Assembly (NCBI GenBank): GCA_023614405.1
Contig: CM042691.1
Coordinates: 179,090,927-179,154,926, forward strand
Source: Avena insularis
Lineage: Eukaryota > Streptophyta > Magnoliopsida > Poales > Poaceae
Reading direction: 5' to 3'
DNA length: 64,000 bases
The translations under genes and the position numbers were made by a program. The notes under the pieces were generated by a model that saw only the letters and a list, made by a program, of their open reading frames with translations, had not been told where the DNA came from and did no database searches. Of the stretch, positions 44,448-55,110 are shown piece by piece. Each line of letters opens with the position of its first letter. Positions within the stretch are counted from its first letter, which is position 1.

Positions 44448-46136
44448 AGGACATACGGATGGTGGTACCGCCCCAGCAGCTAAGAAGAAGTCCGTGAGGA
44501 AGAATCGATACCCGTCGATGCTCGGCATGGAGCGCGACGAGTTCACCGAAGTGACAGTGAGATATACACTCGTGGCGCCTAGATCCCTTGCCTCTGGGTA
44601 CATCATACAACTCAGGTGCATTGTATGGGAGACCTTGACGGTTAACACGAGGAACCTCCGAGATCCCGGCAATGCGCATTTAGTCCAGCTCCTCATGCAG
44701 AAGCTTCACAGACGCTACAAGTCCCCCCATGATTATGACAATCTTGAGGTTAAGAACAATGTGGTGAACGAGGCGGCCCTCATGAATATGAGAACCCTCT
44801 TGAGAAACTGGAGAACCCGGGTGAAGAAGCGGATAGACAAAATAAAAGCTCGGAGGAGATAAGGAAGCACGAGCCACTGCTTGAACACGACGACTATCTC
44901 CTTTTCAAGGGGGAGTTGGAGACCGATAACTCAAAAGCTTGGACGACGTGGGGGAAGAAACTGCGTGACCAGAATATAGGTAACCACAGGATTGGGAGCG
45001 GCGGTTACAGAGGAATAATGCCAATTTGGGAGAAGGAGGACGCCGAGCTTAGGCGTCTTGGTAAACCAAACATGTTTGACAAATTCAAGGACGAGTAGGT
45101 GAGGAACTTTGTGCGGGACCGATATATCATGTGCCCCATAACAAAGGAATGCAAAACCACAGATCCGGATGTGCTGAATTTCAAGAAACACCTGGTAAGA
45201 AACTAACCAAGTGGATCTCATATCGATTGGCTATCAATAATGAAGGCCAAAATTTAAAATGGGTTCACCTTCCTTTTGCAGGAAGATGAAATAGCGACTG
45301 GGGCAAGTTCCCCCATCACAGGGCTGTCGGAGCCATGGGACACTCCTTTCAACAGGGCGGTGAACGTTGTCAAGAAGAGGCCCAAGAACATGAAGATGAC
45401 GTCCGGTGGACGTGTTCCCGGCTATGGGCTGACTAGGAATGGCGACGTCCACTTCAAAGAGGACTCAAATGTCAGAAAGGAGAGAAAGTCCAAGGTGGAG
45501 GCCGAGCAGAGACGGGAGATCACAGATCTCAAGGCCCAAGTGGCCCAATTGCTGGTGCAAATGGAGGCGCAAATGGAGGAAAAGCTGGAAGCAAGGTTGC
45601 GCCAGATCATTTCTCCTCAGCTATGGGAGGGTCTATCCTAGTGGAATGCTGCTGGTGGAGTTGGTATGATACTCGTGCCTAGCATGTTCCGCATCAACTC
45701 GGCCCAACACGTGTCGCCGAACTTGGTGACCCCGCCCTCCAACACCTTGGTGCAGCCTGTCACATTGTTGAGCCCGCCAGCGCCCATCACCAATGCACAG
45801 CCAACAGCGCCCAACACCAACGCACAGCCAACAGTTCCCAACACCAACACGCAGCCAGCAGCGCCCAACACCAACAGGCAGGCGACGTTGCTTCGTGATG
45901 AACCCGAGCAGGATGTGACGCGGACCCGTGTGTCCACATTAGCCAAGGTCTACACCCTCAACAAGGATGCTAATTGCACATTACTTCAGTATGTGGACGG
46001 CGTGCTGAAGGATGTAGCCAAGGGTAGTATCGTTCAACCGAAGATGCTCATGATGCACAACAAGCCGATCCCTGCTGGCATGTTCAGGGTCACCTTGGTA
46101 AGGACGTTGAAGGATTGCGACGACATTGACCCCTAA
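44448..46136 (+). pseudogene. CACTA-encoded protein, main part (En/Spm-type, TNPA-like or Transposase_24-like)
   Basis: The first frame (44448-44862) has a basic patch (AAKKKSVRKNRYPS) and ends at TAA 44860. The coding continues in a shifted frame from about 44850, with TWGKKLRDQN, NHRIGSGGYRG and WEKEDAELRRLGKPNMFDKF, a pattern I associate with plant Ptta/En/Spm proteins. An intron (45195-45281, GTAAG to TTGCAG) follows. The next exon (45282-46136) has RVPGYGLTRNGDVHF, a coiled coil, a TAG at 45639, four PNTNxQP repeats, and a final domain with LLQYVDGVLKDVAKGSI. Such proteins bind transposon ends or assist excision. The catalytic TNPD-type transposase is not in view. Two lesions are visible. 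Confidence 0.6.
45780..45887 (+). repeat. Four 27-bp coding repeats in the CACTA gene
   Basis: Units start at 45780, 45807, 45834 and 45861 and encode nine residues of the form APNTNAQPT. They sit between the coiled coil and the C-terminal domain and probably act as a flexible linker. Confidence 0.8.
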
Positions 46137-46860
46137 GCCAATCTGAAGGAGCCGATGAGCATAAGACCCTTGGAGGTTGCTACAGCTGGCCCTTTCTCTG
46201 GCCCAAGTCGCAGATTCTCCTTGATATAGCAAAGGAAAGGCGGCGCCCCACCGCCCCAACTGATAAGACACGGCCATCGGTGTTCGTCCCCACCATAAAG
46301 AGGCATCAGCAATTAATCGCACACATGCCATCGCCACAGCCCGAGGCCGTGCATCAGGATGCACCTCACGTCGCCAACGATAAGGATGACATCAACGGAT
46401 ACCTCAACACCAAGATCACCGACGGATTCTACATGCTTCATATTGGAGAGCTAGCCTCCTGCGGTCAACAACCCGGTCGTCCCATGTCAGCATGCAGCGT
46501 CTACACTTCGGCTATGCTTATGATCAAGAGACGCCGCCGGGTGATGTCGCTTCTCCACAACCCAACCTGACGGTGATCATCAGCCCCACCACACTCCATA
46601 AGGCGGCTGCAGAGCAGTTAGGACGATCCACTGATCCTCTCGAGGCAGCCGAGAAGCCGAAGAAGGGCCGGAAGCATAGCCGAAGCAAGAATTCTTCGAG
46701 CCAGCCGCTTCCAAAGAAGATACTCCAGGCTCAGGAAGCCGTGAGATGAGAGTCCCGTGATTTCATGGCCCACATAGCGGGTAAGCCGATTCTGACTAAG
46801 GAAATGCTTGAAGTCACAGGTGGACCCATACAGGATATGAATTACTCAATGTCATCGTAT
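46137..46860 (+). pseudogene. CACTA gene, 3' continuation, frameshifted
   Basis: Beyond the TAA at 46134 the sequence still looks coding. One frame (about 46229-46490) reads MPSPQPEAVHQDAPH and IGELASCGQQPGRP. A shifted frame (46492-46749) continues with a Lys/Ser-rich tail (KPKKGRKHSRSKNSSSQ), and after TGA at 46747 it carries on with GKPILTKEMLEVTGGP up to element F. No catalytic motif is recognisable. It may be the C-terminal part of the preceding protein. Confidence 0.5.
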
Positions 46861-46874
46861 TGTCGACAAGTACG
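46861..46874 (-). repeat. F left LTR, outer 14 bp
   Basis: TGTCGACAAGTACG begins the F LTR and is cut off by E. The last five bases, GTACG, are the E target duplication, repeated at 60788-60792. Confidence 0.75.
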
Positions 46875-48116
46875 TGTATCATCCCAAAAATATTAATCTT
46901 GGAGAATCAAACTCTAATCATCAAGATTAGGGTTAACAAAAACTTTTCCCACTAAAAATATGAAAGCATTCATATGGGTGTGTATTCAAAATTTGGATTC
47001 TTTTGAATTGCCATGGTTATGTGTTTCTTTGCTTGTAAAATGATTCATAGGTGAAATAAACATCATCTAAACAATCCCCAAACTTTTCCCAAAGACAAAC
47101 AACTCAAAATAAACAAATGAAGTGAATGGTCATTTTTGCCAAATTAACTCTCATGCCTACTTTGGCCATCTCTAGTTTTCAAAACTCAATAGTAACATTT
47201 GTGGATATTTGCACCCCTTGTTATTAATCATAATAAGGTACCAAGGCCCACTTTGTGATCATCCAAAAACATTCAAATGCTAAGTTTAAATGATAGTCTA
47301 AAATTGAATCTATCTCATATGGGAAGATCCCACTATTTCAAAAACCACTCAAACAAGTTCAATTTTCAAAACCCAAGCACCCACAGAATCTCTAGCACAT
47401 GCCTAGCACACCCACCAAAAATCTTTTCAAAATTCAAAACTCAAGTTCTTGCGGCCATTTCATCAAACAGCTTGAAGATTCAAATCAAACAGATCACAAA
47501 CACAATTTTGCGCAGTGATTTGGCCAACCTTGTCCCCTCTCTAGCTCACAGCAAACATCTAGTAGATCATCTAGCTTAGTTAGTAACCTCTAGCATCACT
47601 GTGAGCTTGCCATTGCCATCAATGGTGAGAAGGCCGAGCCTCACCATGGCACCCCATTGTCGTGCCCCGCCGCCTAGCAACCTAGCCCCGCCAACCTTGA
47701 GCCGGTAGCACCACCCGCTGCCCACCGCCCCTCCCAAGCCGTGCAAGCCGTGGAACACCAGGAATGCCGCTCCAGTGCCTGCGACATCGAGCATGCCGAG
47801 AGCGCCGCAAGACTGAACGCTGCACGCTGCCCTCGACCGCAGCCTGCGCCCGCCGCCATGACCCAAGGAACACGCCAGACACCCCCGTTCGCTGCCCCGT
47901 GCCTCACAGCCACCGCTCGCCGTCGAAGACGCCGCCTTTGCTGCGTAGAGCACCGCATGTTCCTGACCAATTGCCACCGCCCCTCAGCGTGCATTCAAGT
48001 TCTAGAGCATCGCCAGGAGACCGACCGTCGATCGCCAACCTCAGCCATGCCTCTAGCCGCTTGTAGCCCTATCGCCACCATCGCCTGCCCATCCCTCTCG
48101 GTCTCGTCGTCGAGCC

Positions 48117-48124
48117 TATAAAAG
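48117..48124 (+). promoter_or_regulatory. TATA box of E 5' LTR
   Basis: TATAAAAG in a GC-rich setting, repeated at 58009-58016 in the 3' LTR. It would start the genomic RNA about 2.7 kb before the LTR end. Confidence 0.7.
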
Positions 48125-49250
48125 GAGGCGACCCCCAGCCGATTGAAGCACACCATCCCACTCCCCTCACCTCACTGATCATTCCACCCTCTAGCCGGAG
48201 CACGAGGAGCAGGCCGTCTCTAGAGAAGAAGGGAGCCGCTGATTTCAACCACCCCCAGAGCTGCCTCGACCGTCCCTAAGATCTCTGTCGACCACTCGTT
48301 CATTTGCCCGCCTCGCTGTCGTTGCTGGAGCCCTGGTATGTCCCCTATGCACCCCCACTGATCCGCTAGGGTTTGAGCTCGCCGGTGACATGTTCATCAT
48401 CGACGACGACCCTCAGCCATTGATCGCCCTTCTAATCCAACGAACCACACCGCCCCATACCGCTTCGCGTGTTATGAGCCACTGACTGGTGGGACCCCCC
48501 TGTCAGTTGAGCCCCCTGCTCCGGAGTGACACTGGGCCGGCCCATTAACCTTTCCTGCGCAGCCCAACCGTTTGAACTTAGATTTTTCTATTTTAATTCA
48601 AACACAGTTCTGTACCTATATTCAATAATCAACCCAGCTCGATTCAGTGAACCAAATTGCATGAAACCAATTTTGTTAAAAAGTTACTGAAATGCTTAAT
48701 CCAAGCCCGTTGGATTCAAATCATTTGGATCTATGGATCAACCTTGGTAAAAATATATATTCAGAAGCTTTTCAGCATTCCAACATTTTTCAAAATTCAA
48801 CCATAATAGCTTTTGAGTTGATTCCAACTCTCAAAAATCACATTTGATCATACCATTCATAATATATAAAAACATATGGGTTTACTTACATAAATAATGT
48901 TCAAGTAATAAAAGAATGCCACATAGGCATTTCTAGTCACTTTAATTATTTAAAATAAAAAGGTTAAACCTTATTAAATTGTGACACCACTTTAAATCAC
49001 ATTCGCATGTATTGAAATATGTGGTGATGACATGTGTCAACATGATCCCATGTTTGAGTTGGAGAATATTAAATCTTAAAGTAGTTTTTCAATGAGTAGA
49101 AATTACTTTTCTAAAAATAAAATAAATAAGACAAAAGCTTTAATCTTGTAATGTTAGTGATGATGCTAGATCATCTATAGTGCACCTTTGTGTGATGATT
49201 GAAAATACTTAAGTATTGTTTGGTGATTGTGTACCTCGTATTTATTTATA

Positions 49251-49352
49251 GACGCTAGTACCGACCAAGGATACGAGGAGGAAGGAGGATACTACGAAGA
49301 AGAAGCCGAGGAGAACTTCAACCACTGCTCTGCACAAGGCAAGCCTTACTAA
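49251..49352 (+). other. Conserved acidic peptide frame in E 5' LTR (block 1)
   Basis: 33 codons starting DASTDQGYEEEGGYYEEE and continuing through ENFNHC to TAA at 49350. It is kept in the E 3' LTR (59170-59271) and, with in-frame indels, in the reversed solo LTR (6206-6114). TTTATTTATAG precedes it, resembling a splice acceptor. Confidence 0.5.
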
Positions 49353-50239
49353 TCTAGTTGAACTATGCAAGCCAATACTTGAAACCTTGCAAGCTAACAC
49401 TTGCAATTATGAAAGTTAGGTAACCTATGCAATGCACTAAGCATGCTTGGTTAGACACATTTGATGATACCCAATCCTAGTTTTACTTGCAAGGTTTATA
49501 CTTTATTTCTTTATCAAAGCTATTTCTTAGAGTTTACTTAAGTGACTTGTAGATTCTAGGAAGATAATTGAAGGTTGCATAAATAGCATTAAATTTGGCC
49601 TAAGCTAGATAATCTTGATGTCATCCTAAGGCATGAGATTGAACTCAATTAATCTCCACTTGTTTACTACCCCTCATTAGTACTTACCACCATTTGTAGA
49701 TGCTAGTGCTAGGCCTAAAACTTGATCAACTTTAGATGGGAATACTTGGTGAAAATGGTTATGAAAACCTTGGAATGATGAGTCATTCTACTGAAATGTT
49801 TTGACATGTGTTTCCGAACATCAGATGATTTTGGATGATGAAAATGTTGAGGTAGGAGCCTTAGCCCTTTATAAAACTGATGGTTGTCTAGATGTGATAC
49901 CATTCCAATTTTATCGTACAACCACAATACCCGAAAATTGGGTAGGGCTTGACTGGAAACTTATATACCTTAGTATGGGTTCCCTCACGGCCAAGGTCCG
50001 AGTTGAGGCTACCTTGTGAAGATTGTCCACCTGCGCAGTACCCAAGATGGCAGTTGGTCATGGTTGGGAGTCCAAACTCACATGAGAGGTGCCTATACTA
50101 GGGCATGTAATTGAAAGGTTAGGATTGATTATCCGCATACTGGGTATGGTGAATTCAGGATTTGTTCCTGACGGATGTATCGAATGTTGTGGTGAAAGTG
50201 TATAATCTCTGCAGAGTGTCAAACTATTCGAATTGCCGC

Positions 50240-50255
50240 GTCCGCGGTTATGGAC
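50240..50255 (+). promoter_or_regulatory. Conserved LTR motif GTCCGCGGTTATGGAC
   Basis: A 16-bp phrase with GTCC/GGAC ends around a CCGCGG core. It is present here, at 60158-60173 (first base changed), at 27429-27444 in G, and as a variant at 5274-5289 on the - strand. Its role is unknown. Confidence 0.45.
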
Positions 50256-50517
50256 AGTTGGAGTGGCCATACTGTTCCCCCGTCATATGTTTTCAAAATG
50301 ACTTATGAAATGAATTGAGACTTTGACTTGACCACAACAGGATTGTGATATTGAAATTCAAGTTCCCACTTAGGTGTTATAAAATTTCAACTAGCTTTCT
50401 TTGCTTCTGAACTTAGTAGAGGTAAATCTGGCTTTTTGCAAAACAACCCTAGAGCTTAGTGTCCTACTACAAAACCCCCCTTAACTTGTTAGTATTAGTT
50501 TGCGAGTACTTAAAGAG

Positions 50518-50607
50518 TACTCATGGATTTGTCCTTGGCTATTCCCGTGGCCAGACTATGAAGAGGAGTACCAGGGTGATGGACCCCAGGAAGGTTACGA
50601 CAACTAG
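50518..50607 (+). other. Conserved peptide frame in E 5' LTR (block 2)
   Basis: 29 codons with CPWLFPWPDYEEEYQ and ending EGYDN before TAG at 50605-50607. The frame is kept at 60436-60525, and in the reversed solo LTR at 5012-4923, where one internal TAG occurs. Its composition resembles block 1. Whether both belong to one spliced product is unknown. Confidence 0.4.
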
Positions 50608-50872
50608 GATCATCTCCCATCATCAGCATTGCCTGTCACCCCGAAGATGGAGCGTCGCCTACGCTACCTTTATTATTATGTATTTCCGATGCTTGATTTG
50701 TATTAAGAACTGGATCATGAGATCCTTATTTGTGTAAGACCTTATGTATGGTTTGTAATGGATGATGTACTGTGATATCCAAATCTGTTATGTCTCGCAA
50801 AAATGGTAATGCTGGGATTGCGATGTATGGCATAACAGGCATCTGGGATTCAAAATCCGGGTGTTGACAAGT

Positions 50873-50889
50873 TGGTATCAGAGCCATCC
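50873..50889 (+). other. E primer-binding site (initiator tRNA-Met)
   Basis: TGGTATCAGAGCCATCC lies three bases after the LTR. The first 14 bases fit the 3' end of plant initiator tRNA-Met. Confidence 0.9.
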
Positions 50890-51096
50890 TGACCATAGGA
50901 GACCCTAGTTAGACCGGACATTTGAATCAAAAACTTAGTTTCAAAACCAAAGGAAGCAAATATTTACAAAAACTTATTCCCATTCTTAACTTTGTTTCTT
51001 TCATAAAAATTCATGTTCCTCAAAAACTCTTGCAAAATACATAAAATTTGACACACTTGATCACTCTACTAACTTACTCATCCTATATTCTTATAG

Positions 51097-51900
51097 ATGG
51101 ACGTGAAGTACAACAAGTTTTATCAGCTGGGGAATGGAGGAGACCTCATCTTTGAGCGGGATTTGGACCAGCATTTGGAACTTCTGGAGCGTCCGCACCC
51201 CAAGTTCTTCGGAGCTCAGCTCAATGATCAGGAAGGATAAGATCGGCAATGGCTAGTTGTTGCAAGTTTCTGAGGAAAGATTGAACCTCCCACTGCCGAG
51301 GGAATTCAGTTCACCTTAAGAGAGAACAACTGGCTCGATGGACTTGCCAGGGCCATGCAGGAAGCTCTTTCCTGTCTGTGTGGGCAGAGTATCAACCAGA
51401 TCAAGGGTACCTGCTTTGAGTTTTGTCCAAGGCGTGATGCTATGGGACAGCCACTGGAATCCCCATACCACCACGAGTTGAAGACTCAGTTGGACCACCT
51501 TAGCTTCATGATGTATGATCGTCAGCAGGAACTGGACAATGCCCGTGACTACTCCAACCACATGTCCGCCATCATTAGGACGAAGGATCAGACCATCGCC
51601 ATGCTAGCAAAGGACCGTAAGTCTCGCCGCCATCATCTTGACAAGAAGGAGCGCATCATTGCCCGTCTTCACCACCGTATCTCGGATTTGGAGGAGACCA
51701 TCCACGAGAGAGACATGCAGTTAGAGGAAAGGGAGAATGCTGGAGAAGATCTTCGTGGAGACCCCTACTCCTATCTCAGCGATGATGATGATTTTCTGGA
51801 GGATCAGGCCATGGACTTCTTCACCGATGAGGAGGATTTCGCCTTCATCGATGACGATGAGGATGATGAGGAGGACGATTACACCGACTCCGAGGAGTAG
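51097..51900 (+). pseudogene. E extra ORF before gag: coiled-coil protein with acidic tail
   Basis: The ATG at 51097 begins MDVKYNKFYQLG. The frame runs to TAG at 51898 with two in-frame stops, TAA at 51238 and TGA at 51271, for about 265 residues. The middle (51500-51720) is a predicted coiled coil rich in Arg, His and Glu. The last 45 residues are almost all acidic, with DDDDFLEDQAMDFFTDEE. No retroviral motif is present. It sits between primer site and gag, where some grass chromoviruses carry an additional frame. It may bind Gag or a host factor; this is a guess. Confidence 0.65.
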
Positions 51901-52135
51901 TAGCACTTGAGCACTAGCGTAGTGAGTTGTATTCGGTAACACTGTATTGTAGTTTCCAAAATGGTTCCTAAAACCATCTTTTTTTTCCTTTGTTGTGATG
52001 TGTGTTGTATCGTGTGCTATGAATGAATGAATGAAAAGCAAGTTGCTAGAAGATCTGAGTCAAACTTTAAGAACTTTCAAAGTCCCTGAACCTTAGAAAT
52101 TTCCCTCTTTTCTCCTGATCTATCTCAATCTTCAG

Positions 52136-53320
52136 ATGCCTCGCGGAGGAAGTGGTTCATCCCCGGACCTGATGTTGCAGATCCTGCAAATGTTGGTTTC
52201 TGACCGCGAAGCTGAAAGAGCCGAACGTCAAGCCAACTTAGCCACCCTTCAGCAGATAGCCCAGCTGGCCCACAACAATCAAGGCCAAGGAAATCAGGAC
52301 AACCATGGATCTAAGCTCAAGAATTTCCAGAATACTAACCCACCTATTTTCACTAAGTCGGAAGAGCCCCTAGATGCAGATGATTGGCTGCAAACCATGG
52401 AGAACAACCTGGAAGTCGCCGGAGTGGAAGCTAACGAGAAAGTTCTGTTCGCCACCCACTATCTAGCCGGAGATGCAAGAGCATGGTGGAACAGCGTCAG
52501 GTAATGACCGGAGGACAGATGATGACCTGGGAGGAATTCAAGGTCAAGTTCAGCAGAACCCATGTGCCACCGGGTTTGATCAAGAGAATGAGAGATGAAT
52601 TCAGAGAACTGAAGCAAGGAAGGATGACCGTAGTAGAATACCGTGACAAATTCTTGTCATTAGCTAGGTATGCCCCGAATGAGATCGACACTGAAGCCAA
52701 GAAGAAAGAAAGATTCTTGAACGGTCTGTACGATGAGATGCAGACGGTGTTAGTCAATATCCCCTTTGCTGATATTGAAGCCCTAGTCGACTCTGCCATC
52801 CAGATGGAGGGAAAGATCAACCAAGCCAATGAGAACCGCAAGCGTCACATGATGCATCAGCCAGGAACCCATCATACCCCAAAGTATCGCCCCAACCCAT
52901 CTCCAGGAATTGCTCCGAGAACCAACCGACCTCCGATGAACCGTCCGACCTATCCCAACCGTGGAAACCCAAGGCCCACCCAAGTTCAACCGTGCACCAC
53001 CCAAGTTCAACAACAACCCCGGGAACGCTGGCAATTTCAACCGCGCACCACCCAAGTTCAACAACAACAATGCTACCGCCAACACCAACACTGCCTCGAG
53101 GACTGGAAGCAATGTTGTGCCTGTTGCAGCAAAGGACAGGTCGCAAGTGACTTGTTATGACTGTGGAAATAAGGGTCACTACTCCAATGAGTTCCCCAAG
53201 AAGAATGCCGCAGCCCCCAATGCAAATTCCCCAGCTCAGCAGCAGCGTCGTGTTCAGCCCGGAAGAAGGTTTTCCCCCAGGGAATTCGCTCAACCGCAAC
53301 GGCCATCTTTTTCTCATGCA
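52136..53320 (+). pseudogene. E gag
   Basis: The ATG at 52136 begins MPRGGSGSSPDLM. The capsid core (PIFTKSEEPLDADDWLQTM, then ARAWWNSV) runs to a frameshift near 52500. It continues at about 52500-52960 with MTWEEFKVKFSRTHVPP. After a second shift near 52970 the nucleocapsid part has repeated APPKFNNN and a zinc knuckle CYDCGNKGHYSNEF at about 53155-53196, whose fourth ligand Cys is Phe. The protein would package the RNA. It is non-functional. Confidence 0.85.
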
Positions 53321-53598
53321 TGCTGAAGAAGCCCAGGAAGCGCCCGACGTCGTGTTGGGTATGTTTTCTGTTAATTCAGTACTTGCTAGAGTGTTGTTTG
53401 ATTCTGGTGCATCGCACTCATTTGTCACCGAAGAATTTTGCATGCACTAGTAAGATTCAACCAACCAAACTGAAGCATGTTATGATTGTTCAAATCCCCG
53501 GTTCAACCACCAAAGCTAGGCAAATTTGCAAAGTCGTCCCTATCTGAATCCATCGCATAGATTTTTATGCTAATCTGATAGTACTCGGAACTAAAGGT
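53300..53598 (+). pseudogene. E aspartic protease
   Basis: The active site reads VLFDSGASHSFV, with DSGA at 53400-53411. A TAG-TAA pair at 53448-53453 and a frameshift lie just after it. The second half is in the frame of reverse transcriptase, with IVLGTKGLEVVLGMDW from about 53578 and a TGA at 53545. Confidence 0.8.
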
Positions 53599-55110
53599 TT
53601 GGAAGTAGTACTAGGAATGGATTGGATGTCCAAACATAACGGATTAATTGACTGTGCCAAGAAAGCCATAACCATGACCAGTACAGCCGGAATATCAGTC
53701 AAGCATGTATCTGAAACCTTACCTCATCAATTCAAGTGCAACAAGAGTATAGCCCAGCCTACGATCGACCAAGTCCGGATAGTCTGTGAATACCCCGATG
53801 TATTTCCAGATGTTTTGCCCGGTATGCCCCTAGATCGAGATATCGAGTTTATCATTGAACTAATCCCCGGAACCGGACCCATAGCCTAGATACCATATAG
53901 TTTGAACCCGTCTGAACTAGCGGAACTAAAGAAGCAACTAGATGCCATGTTGGAAATTGGATTGATTCAACCAAGTGTGTCACCATGGAGATCACCTGTG
54001 CTGTTTGTGGATAAGAAGGATGGAGGTAATCGTTTGTGTACGGATTATCGGAAGTTGAATGATATCACTATCAAGAACAAATACCCATTGACCAAGATAG
54101 AAGATTTGTTTGATCAGTTGACCGGTGCCAAGGTGTTTTCTAAGATTGATCTTAGAACTGGCTATCATCAACTCAAGATTCGCGCAGAGGATATTCCAAA
54201 GACTGCCTTTACCACCAGATATGAATTATACAAGTATACAGTCATGTCTTTTGGATTAACCAATGCCCCTGCTTATTTCATGAATCTCATGAATAAGATT
54301 TTTATGGACTTCCTGGATAAGTTTGTCGTTGTTTTCGTCAATGACATTCTGATTTATTCCAAATCAGAAGAAGAACATGAGCTACACCTAAGGACCATTC
54401 TTGGAACCCTTAGAGAGCATCAGTTGTATAGCAAGTTTAGCAAATGTGAATTCTGGTTATAGGAGGTAGGATTCCTCAGTCACATTGTATCAGCCGGAGG
54501 AATTGCCGTTGACCCTGCAAAGGTGAAAGATGTCGAAGATTGGCAAGCCCCAACCACTCAAACCCAAGTTCGTGCATTTCTCGGATAGGCAGGATACTAC
54601 CGCAAGTTCGTAGAAGGATTCTCGAGTATCGCCAGACCCATGACCCAATTGCTGAAGAAGGACAAGAAGTTTGAATGGACGGACCAATGTGAAGAAAGTT
54701 TTCAAGAACTCAAGAGAAAATTGATTTCAGCCCCAATCTTAATCATGCCGGATATCACGAAGCCCTTTGACGTGTATTGTGATGCATCCAAGATCGGTCT
54801 CGGATGTGTGCTAATGCAAGAAGGCAAAGTTATATCTTATCTATCCCGACAACTGAAACAACATGAGTAGAACTACCCAACCCATGACCTCGAGCTCGTA
54901 GCCATAGTTCTAGCCCTGAAGACATGGAGGCACTACCTGATGGGAAACCGTTGTGAGATTTATTCGGATCACAAGAGACTAAAGTATATATTCACTCAGA
55001 AGGAGCTGAATATGAGACAGAGAAGATGGATTGAGCTAATCAAGGATTACGACCTGGACATTCACTATCACCACGGTAAAGCTAACGTGGTAGCAGATGC
55101 CCTCAGCAGA
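53599..55110 (+). pseudogene. E reverse transcriptase and RNase H
   Basis: One frame with TAG stops at 53887, 54460, 54585 and 54868. Reverse transcriptase motifs are [20 protein letters not shown], the [12 protein letters not shown] motif, and FVNDILIYS at 54334-54360. There the first Asp of the catalytic pair is Asn (54340-54342). The RNase H has [20 protein letters not shown] and YSDHK, so its Asp-Glu-Asp residues are kept. It ends near [10 protein letters not shown] at about 55110. It would make cDNA. The Asn change and the stops abolish this. Confidence 0.9.

Larger units (their letters stand above)
44443..46860 (+). mobile_element. Right visible segment of the CACTA transposon
   Basis: This continues 1000-1657 after A1. 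It holds the main part of a transposon gene with one clear intron, and is broken at 46861 by element F. The 5-bp duplication of A1 is GTGGG at 44443-44447. Confidence 0.6.
46875..50869 (+). repeat. E 5' LTR
   Basis: It starts TGTATCATCCC and ends GGGTGTTGACA. The TATA box is at 48117-48124. A GC-rich block (about 47600-48500) precedes an AT-rich one. The many open frames at 47277-48121 show no domain. Conserved small peptide frames and the GTCCGCGGTTATGGAC motif (50240-50255) are listed separately. Confidence 0.92.

Noticed and set aside
45666..46136. Asn/Thr/Pro repeat protein considered as an independent host gene
   Set aside because: It is in the same frame as the upstream CACTA exon, separated only by one TAG at 45639.
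47277..48121. Several open frames of 100-130 codons in the E LTR, with counterparts at 57141-57958
   Set aside because: The two LTR copies do not keep the same frames over their length (shifts and indels between them), and no domain is seen.
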